In this document: in pieces, positions 55,923-64,000 of the stretch
How the letters are laid out: each line of letters begins with the position of its first letter
Position numbering within the stretch: the first letter of the stretch is position 1
Assembly: GCA_963680875.1 (NCBI GenBank)
Contig: OY804579.1
Coordinates: forward strand, 37,780,397-37,844,396
Source of the DNA: Bathymodiolus brooksi
Lineage: Eukaryota > Mollusca > Bivalvia > Mytilida > Modiolidae
Direction: 5' to 3'
DNA length: 64,000 nucleotides
Position numbers and translations under genes: made by a program
The notes under the pieces: generated by a model
Told to the model about the DNA's origin: nothing
Databases searched by the model: none
The model's input: only the letters and a program-made list of their open reading frames with translations

Positions 55923-56408
55923 GGATCTATTGTGATTGATGGTAGTGATGGACTTGAAATTAGAAGAAATGGTAAATTATTTATGTAATAAATAAAGACG
56001 GTCACTGCGCCTTTCAGTACCTTTTATACTTCGTTTGTTTAATTAAAATGGACCAAAAATGAGAGAAAAGTACACTAATTGTTTGTGCTCAGTTATGTGT
56101 ACTATACAAAGAATAAAGCAGTTTAGCACATAAATCATTTATGTTCGTTTGAGCAGTGTGAATTTAGAACATAACATGTAATATTTTATTTCTCCAAGGA
56201 AATATTTAAATTCAGACTAGAGTTATCTTTCTTTTTTCGAGAAAAATTTGCTGCAAAGCATCACCTTACATATTATTTTATATAACATCCACAATTCAAC
56301 TGAAGTAAGAATGAACATTTGTTTTTTCTTAGCTGACTATACAATTTATAGGGTGTCTCGATGATGTCCAGATATAGCACCATCTTATGCAATTTGCACA
56401 AGGAAGAT
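55923..56408. other. Spacer without recognised features
   Basis: AT-rich; nothing recognised. Confidence 0.3.
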
Positions 56409-56524
56409 AGTACCACAGTCACTTGAAGTTTCAAAAAACTTCGAAAAATTAGATGACCAAAATTTTTCGAAGTTTTTCTTATTTTTTTCCCTAATTTTTG
56501 AAATTCAAGTGACTGTGATAGTAC
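56409..56524. repeat. 116-nt nested hairpin
   Basis: Outer arms GTACCACAGTCACTTGAAGT and ATTCAAGTGACTGTGATAGT with AC; inner arms ACTTCGAAAAATT and AATTTTTCGAAGT. The two stems are stacked, separated by a small asymmetric T-rich bulge. Confidence 0.85.
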
Positions 56525-57271
56525 ATTATTAAACCTCGAAACAAAGAGATGACATCGAATTGAGCATCAAGCATCCATTCAAATGTGATACACAATTTTG
56601 TATCATCTCATGCAAACTGACAACGAGCATTAAATCATGTTATTTGTTTTCCTGAGCAACAGTTTGATACTAGTATACGAAGAGCAAGAAATGAATTTCG
56701 AGAAAATAATCCAGACTTATATATAAGCTGGAAAAAAATGTCATAATGCAAGACCGTCGAATATAACTAGGAGAAAGAAGCAAAATCAAATTAGTGCAAG
56801 AATCAAAACAAAAACATCTGATGTTACGGTAACACACGGACTACGCCGGGCACAATATAACACGACCACAGCAAGTCGACAAGTGAATTTAAAAAAAAGG
56901 AGCTAAAACCTTCAGTAAAAATCACATCCATTATGTGTTTCTAATGATCACCCAGTTAAAATGTCAGAGGATCGGTCAACTAGAATGTGTGCAGACGGAC
57001 GACGACAGACCTATAATATGGTACGACCTTAAAACGTTTGTGGTCGTATAAAAAATCAGCGCCGGCGTTCGTTAAAAATAATATTCACGATACAACCGTA
57101 CTTATTAATCTGTGATTCATGATAACCCCCTCCCATCCCCAACACAAATCAAATGTTTACTCCTGTACCCGTCACAGTATACCAGTCCAGATGACTGTAT
57201 AATCTACTTGTTTTTTTGTTTTTTTATGAGGTCTTGCGCTGTTGTGATGGTGAATATCACACGGTGTATAT
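56525..57271. other. Spacer without recognised features
   Basis: Nothing recognised. Confidence 0.3.
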
Positions 57272-59209
57272 CAGTGGCGTAGGAAGGAGTTATCAAAAGT
57301 GCACGCACTGGGGGTTTGGGGTTTTCCATTCAAGATATAGGGGTACTGGGGCAAAGCCCATATGAAATTTGGAAAGTTTGATATATAGATAGCAGGAAAA
57401 TTTATTTAAAACTACTTTTGACATCCTTTAATCATGTTATTAATGTGATGGATGTTTACACACAATCAAACCAAAAATATTTTCCTTTGTCTGGAATTAT
57501 TAAACTAGTATACAACTGCTTCCCATGGAAGCTGCATATGAGGGGTGGCATTGTCAGCACAATTTTCAAAATACAACAGATATTCGGATACAAGTTTTTT
57601 GCTTACAAGTTCCAATGTCTCACAAAGATGAATGGGTGTTACCTTGTCTGATGTAATTCCCACCTTGGTTTCCAGATCTGCCCTATAAGCATCATACATA
57701 TGCAATTCATCCTCCTGCTTTAGTTTGTTTAAATTGATCAGTATCAATAACTATGCCAGAAATCGATCTTCGTTTTTCACCAAATGGTCCCTTAAATCTT
57801 TTAGCAAGTGATCTACGAACTGGTAATAAAGTGTAATCCGCCAGTATTCCTTGGTGTCTGTAACCTGTGGGTTGGCATGATTTCGTTGTCTACCGGTTGT
57901 TCGTGGCTTAGACGAGACAACACCAACTTGCTCCACTAGAGCTACAGCTTCATCATATAAAGTGTTGTAAACACTAATGTCATTTCTCTCAGTCTCAAAA
58001 ATATCGAATCAAGGTTTGACATTCACTCACAGCCTCTATCAAATCGTAGGAGATGATATGCAACATTGCTGCAATCGGAACAACAACGTACAAGATGTAA
58101 CTGCAAACAACTAGTGGCAAAATATAGTCAAATTGGCAAAAGGGCAGATAAATGGACGCCTGATTTGCCGTCACCATTGGTTTGTAAATACTCTAGGGCT
58201 TTAGAAGTTGTAAGTGTAGATGCGTAGTGAAAGGAGATTAAGATTTCTTGCACATTAGCCGTCATGGTACTTACTGATACATCTGATGACGAATGTGCAA
58301 TAGTTTAACACATGTGCCTTACAGTGCAAGCATTGCGTTGTTGGAATCCTTTCCCTAATCATGGCTAGAACACCTCTATGAATACCCGACATGTTTGCTG
58401 TTCGATCATATCCTTGTGTTCTCATATCATCAAGATATTCTCAAGTCTTGCTAAAACAGCTCAATACGATTTTCACCGGTATTTTCGCTTGCCCTCGGAA
58501 AAGCAAGAAATTCCTCTCGAAGAATAACTCTACCACCAGTACATTCAACAAACCTTACACACATGGAGACTTGTTGATACATCAGTGCTTCACCACCAAT
58601 TAAAGCAACGTATTCTGAGATAGTACACGCTCTTACGATGTTTTAACGTACCATTTCACCATAATTTCGATTATCTTGTTCTGTATATCTGGAGATGTAT
58701 ATTTTATTATTTGATCGAATTAGAGATTGTGTTATCCAGGTGATACTGTAGTATTTCGTCGTGTTTGGACACATGACGCAAATTGCCATGGAATTACACT
58801 TGTCTTTGTTATGCTCCAGAATTGTAATATTTTGACGACCATAAAGAATCAATACTTGGATTATCTCCTTTACAAAGTGTTTGTTTCTGGCAATATCCTC
58901 TTTGCGGTGAGACGAAAGAATTGAAGTAATGGACTTCGTCTTTGACTTTTTGGACATAATATCAAGAAAATGAGTTGCTGTCTGTTGACTAGCTATAGCT
59001 ATATGAGAACTCAGTACTTCGTGTCGTTTTATGTAGTTATGAATGTTTGACCAGTCGTTTAAGGATATAGATACAAAAGTCTTGTCTCTACTAGCCTTAC
59101 TGTCAAATAAAACAAAAGAAATGCAATAAACAGCATCCTTTGAAAAAAGAATACCGAAGCCAATGAGTCTTTTTAAGCCACTGAATATAACATTTCCTTT
59201 TGACTGCAC
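57272..59209 (-). pseudogene. hAT-type transposase remnant (ZMYM1/DUF4371-like)
   Basis: Broken copy of a hAT transposase of the ZMYM1-like group. The N-terminal part is open at 59209-58643 (188 codons): LFSKDAVYCISFVLFDSK, SLNDWSNIHNYIKRHEVLSSH (TTF-type zinc-finger region) and KNKHFVKEIIQVLILYGRQ-like DUF4371 start. Similarity continues across stops and frameshifts; MYQQVSMCVRFVECTGGRV is readable at about 58590-58535. The C-terminal part KPRTTGRQRNHANPQVTDTK with YWRITLYYQFVDHLLKDL at 57930-57780 is characteristic of this group. 57272 has CAGTGGCGTAGGAAG, a typical hAT terminal sequence; the other terminus was not found. At least six breaks, so not functional. Confidence 0.8.
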
Positions 59210-59665
59210 AGATTTACAGCATTTACCAGATACGTGTACAAGATGGGGGTCTCCTTAGAGATTTTAACCAAGTGGTATACTGTAGAGGAATAAACAGTCT
59301 TGTTAGTGTAGAAATTCCAAAGATTGGTACTTAGGTATACACGCATCAGAAACAAAAAATAATATAATATCATAAAAGATGATTTAACAAATGTTTTATG
59401 CATATTATATGTAGGAAAAAACGTACGGGTTAAACTAGAAAAAAAATCATTATTTCCTGCAATTTCGGTACTTTGTTGTTTTATACCTTAATTTCTAGTA
59501 ACACTACTTTAAGATACATGTTTGCATAAGGCATTTTGGAAAGTCATTTGGAGTTTCCCTTTTTGAGCCACCAAAACTCAAAGCATGCGTCTTCGGTTTC
59601 CCGCGAATACCGCAGTCGTTATTCTGAACGGAGTTCAAACGTATGGGTGGCCGACATTAGGACAA
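59210..59665. other. Flank of the hAT remnant
   Basis: AT-rich; the missing right terminal repeat of the hAT element should lie here but is not recognisable. Confidence 0.3.
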
Positions 59666-59763
59666 ACGGACCTTCGGACTAACGGACCTTCGGACTAACG
59701 AACCTTCGGACTAATGGACCTTCGGACTAACGAACCTTCGGACTAATGGGCCTTCGGACTAAC
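59666..59763. repeat. Minisatellite, 16-bp unit, six copies
   Basis: CGGACCTTCGGACTAA with A/G and C/T variants. TCGGAC and similar parts are partly self-complementary. Confidence 0.93.
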
Positions 59764-61836
59764 GCCACGGTACCTTTTTTCCCTTTTTATATTGCTTTTT
59801 TTTTTTTACATTTCAAGACGAAAATTCCCAAAAAGAAAGATATAATGAGAGGAGATATAAATTTTATTTTTTCTTTCTTTTCCTGAAACAAAATAAAGAA
59901 TAATAAAACAATTATTGTCGTAAAGGGTCCGTTGTCTCCAAGTCGCGAAGGTCGCGGTGCCACATTTTAACACGTTTTCTATAAACCGTAAAGGTGCCGT
60001 TACGAACCTTTTCTATTAAAAATCGAATTTAATGGGCTTTAATGGATTATTAACTGAAGACTGGGTTAGGAGTTGGTGCATTTAGGTTTCTTCTTTTAAT
60101 AATTGTTAAAAGGACTGGGAGCTATAAGGGCCAAAATCGGCCCCACCTCAGATGTCGATAAAATGTTCTCCAAAATGTATTCACAATATGTGCTTTTCAG
60201 AAATAAATACAGTTAGTTAATATGTGCATCTAATTCCTCACAGCGGATCGACAAATTCAGGTAATGAAAAGCACTGAACGTCATTTTTTTCAGAATACAG
60301 AACGTACGTATCATTGTATTATAATGCACATCTTTAAAAAAACAAAAACAAAAACAAAGCATAATAAAACTCAATAAACAAAGCATAAATTTGACTTAAT
60401 ATGCAATGTGGATTGATTTCAGGAATAAAAACATGTTCCGCAGCTGTATTATGAAAATAAAGTGAACGAATAGTAATGTCGCAACGTCACCCATTTTCGA
60501 CGGTTTGTTTCACGTGATAAAATCTCTCATTATCTTGATCACTTCATTTGTCAGAGGTTATATTATGATGCTGAAATTGCATGAATGATCTCAAGAAATC
60601 TGATCTAAAAATGTCATTTTTAAATGTAAGAACTACGTACCACATCTATTATTTCACGTTCAAATTGTATTTTTTCGTAATTTAAAAAATATATCTCATA
60701 CAGACCAATGTTGGTTTCATCGTCTGCTATGACATTGATAATGTACATATTGAGGTCATATCAATTCAGAAACTTATTAACATTGATTGTCGAAATTTTG
60801 GTATTAACCTTAAAGAAGTAATAGATAGATTTATTTGGACAATAGAACTTTGTCATATTTGAAATTTTTTTTAAACACTTTTTTAACCGTACTTTATTCT
60901 TAACGACAACCAATGCGATGATATATTCCAGTACATTTTTACGGACAACCATCACAAATCTATAAACACAGTGTATAACCGGACAGTTTTCAAAAACGGA
61001 AGTTGCTGTCTGACCAGGTAATGTTAGTTGCTTGCAGAAATTTCAACATTTTTGGATGATTATCCGTGATTTATTCTTTGAAAGTGGATCAACCGAAGTA
61101 ACAAAAATAAAAAAAAATACTGCAAAGGTATGTCATTTATATTTCTGATCAAATAACAGTGCCCTATTTGAACATTGAAACTGGAAATCGCCGTTTAAAT
61201 ATCGGTGGATGGTATGTTTTCGCTCGAAGAAAGGGGTTAAAAATCCATTTTTTCTCCACGAATTCCTTAAATTATGTCAAATATTTTCTCACTATCTGAT
61301 GAAATAGACATCGACGCTTTCAATGCAAGGAAAATATGACCGTAAACGCACTCATTTTCCTTACGACGGGTGCATTTAACATCATTCTTCATTGTACGTC
61401 ACTGTACGCCTAATTGCTAACGAATTAATTTCAAATAGGTAAACATCATAAAAATATTCAAAAACCACAAGAAATAAGGTTTGGTAAATAAGTAATGAAG
61501 TGAGTGATTGTTGTTTAACGCCAAACGAGCAATATGAAGAACTTGACATTTCCAAGAACTCTGGTAAACCTTACAAAAATACTAATTTTGACAAAGAAGA
61601 TATTTAGGCAAATCACAAGTCATTCATGTCATCACTGAATATTCCGATAAATAATGAAATTGTGAATTATCTACTTTATATTGGATACCAAAATTTCAGA
61701 AGAATCAGTATTTAAACTTGTTCAACAAAAGAACTACCGGGTATCTATAAGTATGACTAAAAGTTTGCATGCAGTCAAAGGAGGACTACTATCATACTGT
61801 GACAAAGTATATTCACGTGGTAACATCAATCAAAAG
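59764..61836. other. Two kilobases without recognised genes
   Basis: AT-rich. At about 61500-61530 GTGAGTGATTGTTGTTTAAC is a SINE-B tail in minus orientation. No exon, RNA gene or hairpin was recognised in the rest. Confidence 0.4.
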
Positions 61837-62205
61837 CACCGAATCGGTGGCGTAATGGTTTGCGTGCTCGCCTCGAGTGCGGTAGATCGTGGGTTCGAGC
61901 CTCAGTCGGGTCACACCAAGGACCATAGAATTGGTATTTGTTGCTTCTCCGCTAAGCACGCAGCATTACGGAGAAAGAGCAAAGATTGGTTGGCTCGGAA
62001 TCAGAATAATGTGTCCGAATGGAGTGACATTTCTACCTGCGGACTGTTGTTTCAGTGAGCTAGCACTATAAAAATCCAACTCAGCATGTTGGTCTAGAAT
62101 AAAGCGGACCGCATCATCATCTCATTGATAATTAACTTGTTCTCGCCATAATATAGCTGAAAAATTGCTGAATTGGCATTAAACAACAATCACTCACTCA
62201 CTCAA
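61837..62205 (+). mobile_element. SINE family B, full-length reference copy with target duplication
   Basis: The tRNA-like head is very well preserved: A box GTGGCGTAATGGTTTGCGTG, B box GGGTTCGAGCC. The body has GGTATTTGTTGCTTCTCCGC, GGTTGGCTCGGAATCAGAAT and GGACTGTTGTTTCAGTGAGC; the end is AGCTGAAAAATTGCTGAATT and a (TCAC)n tail. ATCAATCAAAAG occurs at 61825-61836 and 62206-62217, a 12-bp target duplication. It looks recent. Confidence 0.95.
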
Positions 62206-62217
62206 TCAATCAAAAGT

Positions 62218-62439
62218 GGATACTGAAAGAAGAGGATAATTTTAATTCTCGATAATTTCATCTAGCCAAATATTTGACTTTTTTGCCTTTTACACTTTCA
62301 TTTCCTCTTTAAAGTAAATTATTCACAACGCATTTTACTTTAAAAAATGGTGGCAACGTTACAAGTTTATAGTATTGGGTCACGAATTAACTTATTTTGT
62401 CAAGCACGAAACGAAAGGTAAAAAGTGCTACACATAAAA
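62218..62439. other. Spacer
   Basis: AT-rich; GTCAAGCACGAAACGAAAGG near 62400 may already belong to the RT fragment that follows. Confidence 0.3.
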
Positions 62440-62760
62440 TGAAGTTATCAAAATATTGGAGTTCCTTATCGATAACATATATTTGTCGAGTTTGAATGGC
62501 ACATTTTTCAACAAATCATAGCTAGGCATCCATATGGGAATAAACTATGCCCCTCTCCTCTCCAACTTTTTCTATACTCCTATGAGTCTGAGTTTATACA
62601 AAAACTTATCAAAGACAGAAAAAAAGGAAAGAGGCTTAAGCCTTTAATCTCACTCCCAGGTATATTGATGATGTTCTGCCAATTAATAATACGAACTTCG
62701 CTAACTGGATTCCATTAATAGATTTCTTGATAATTGACGAACGAACGTATCTTCCCGTAA
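62440..62760 (+). pseudogene. Second decayed Penelope-like reverse-transcriptase fragment
   Basis: Readable across frameshifts: IKILEFLIDNIYL, LGIHMGINYAPLLSNFF and YIDDVLPINN at about 62660-62690. The order is that of the 43740-44470 fragment, with stops and shifts at different places, so the two copies decayed independently. Confidence 0.65.
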
Positions 62761-63529
62761 CATAACGAAACAATATTAATTTACGTAAAGATCTTTTGAG
62801 GGAGACCTTATTGCAACATTTGTTTTCAATTGTTCATTGAGTGTAAGTGATTAGATATATTTTTGTTTCATTTCGGTGTTTAAAACAGTTAAAAATTAAT
62901 GTCACTGGCCAAATAATGGTTTCACAGTGACATTACAGTCTGCATTCAACATACATATTTTCCTCAAATGCTATTTATATACTTCAAGGAGGGGTGCTTT
63001 TCAAATTTATTTATTTATTTTTGTTAATATTTCTGATTTAAATTTTCGCACAAATAAATAATTTTGCCAGATTTGGGAGAAAACAAAATCTGACTAAGGA
63101 AAATCAAGCAGTATAATAGTTATGTAATACTGGATATTGAATGGAACATTTCTGATTTCATATGTAAAGAAAAATAAATGATTCCATTCTCCCAAAACCT
63201 GTCTGTCTCATGGTAAAACAATATCCCCTTTTAGGCTTATTGATACCTTATCGGCGACGGTCGCCCGACCATTGACCGATTGTCGTGCAAAAATCGTGCC
63301 ATTTTCGCTTTCTATTGTTTTTATTAAATAAGAGAAATGTCATAGAAAAATCTACTGTATACTAGTTTAACCCCGTCACTTTTTATTGAAGTACCTGAAC
63401 TAAGCCAGGAGGGGTCATTTATATGTGTGTTAGGGATATCGAATTTACATATTTCTACGATTTTTGTATTGAATGTTGGAACTGTTCCAACAGTGTGATA
63501 TATATTTTTTCATTTTATTATAGGTTATG
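62761..63529. other. Spacer ending in a family-E terminus
   Basis: 63470-63505 has TTGGAACTGTTCCAACAGTG, the end of foldback family E; its other end is not seen. The rest is unassigned. Confidence 0.4.
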
Positions 63530-64000
63530 AAACCAGAGGCTCCCAGGAGCCTGTAATCGCTCACCTGAATCAAAGCTGCTTTCAATAACAACGCAACTAC
63601 ACTGCGGCGGCCATCTTGGTGGGAGAGCGCGACTGCCGGACACAATTTTGGAAGAGGACCATCCAATGACTATTCCATTACAAAGTTTGGTTCTAATTGA
63701 GTTACTGGTTCCAGACAAGATGGTTTTTATGTGAATTTCCCATAGGGTCCAATGTTAAACTCAGTACAGCTGTGCAGCCATCTTGGTCAGAGGGCGGGAC
63801 CACCAGACACAATTTTGGAAGAGGACCGTCCAATGACTATGTTATCAAAGTTTGGTTCCAATTGAGAAACTGGTTCCAGACAAGAAGATTTTTATGTGAA
63901 TTTCCCATAGGGTCCTATGTTAAGCTAAGTTCGGCTGTGGGGGCCATCTTGGTCGAAGGGCCGAACCGCCGGACATATTTTTTGAAGAGAACCATCCAAT
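63530..64000. repeat. Tandem repeat, 166-167-bp unit, running off the right edge
   Basis: CCATCTTGG recurs at 63611, 63778 and 63944. Each unit has CGGACACAATTTTGGAAGAG, GACCATCCAATGACTAT, CAAAGTTTGGTTC and TTTTTATGTGAATTTCCCAT. Units differ by roughly 10-15%. A preceding GGCTCCCAGGAGCC palindrome (about 63538-63551) marks the start and is also hinted at 15283-15294. Confidence 0.92.

Noticed and set aside
58278..58300. CTGATGACGAA as a hammerhead core
   Set aside because: No GAAA segment or stems at suitable distances; it lies in the decayed hAT coding region.
61848..61915. tRNA gene
   Set aside because: A and B boxes are present but the fold of a complete tRNA is not, and the same head occurs in a dozen SINE copies with a fixed body.
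61681..62058. 125-codon frame as a gene
   Set aside because: Its second half is the plus-strand translation of a full-length SINE B.

Overview
The window is nuclear DNA from an animal, most likely a bivalve mollusc. It is AT-rich, has spliced genes with GT-AG introns, and is saturated with dispersed tRNA-headed SINEs, non-autonomous DNA transposons and minisatellites of the kind common in bivalve genomes. The assignment to bivalves is an inference from repeat style and from the chitinase and METAP1 sequences; no species call is made.

Layout. 70-3560 (+) holds the last five coding exons of methionine aminopeptidase 1 (METAP1), a cytosolic housekeeping enzyme. 4.0-19 kb is gene-poor and repeat-rich: two copies of a foldback element, a 32-bp and a 28-bp minisatellite, two members of a CAGGGGCGGA-ended DNA-transposon family with 5-bp target duplications, and many SINEs. 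19134-20975 (-) is one uninterrupted 613-codon reading frame for a predicted secreted protein with no recognised family, with a likely 5' UTR intron. 21-28 kb is again repeats, including a large 32-bp minisatellite that grew inside a dispersed element. 28342-42026 (-) is a complete secreted chitinase gene: 11 coding exons, 685 residues, signal peptide, GH18 barrel with intact DxxDxDxE motif, and three C-terminal CBM14 chitin-binding domains joined by Thr/Ser-rich linkers. Its introns carry SINEs, a truncated LINE, minisatellites and a nested foldback element. 43-64 kb has no recognised host gene. It holds decayed reverse-transcriptase fragments, an apparently intact Tc1/mariner transposon (48012-49528), a wrecked hAT/ZMYM1-like transposase, further CAGGGGCGGA elements, long hairpins, and a 166-167-bp tandem repeat running off the right edge.

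The two complete or nearly complete host genes on the minus strand both encode predicted secreted proteins. METAP1 is unrelated to them. There is no operon-like logic. The unusual content is structural: a splice donor that lies inside a repeated unit, a minisatellite traceable to its source element, elements nested in elements with readable target duplications, and several long hairpins, one of which (27355-27438) has pre-miRNA-like geometry.
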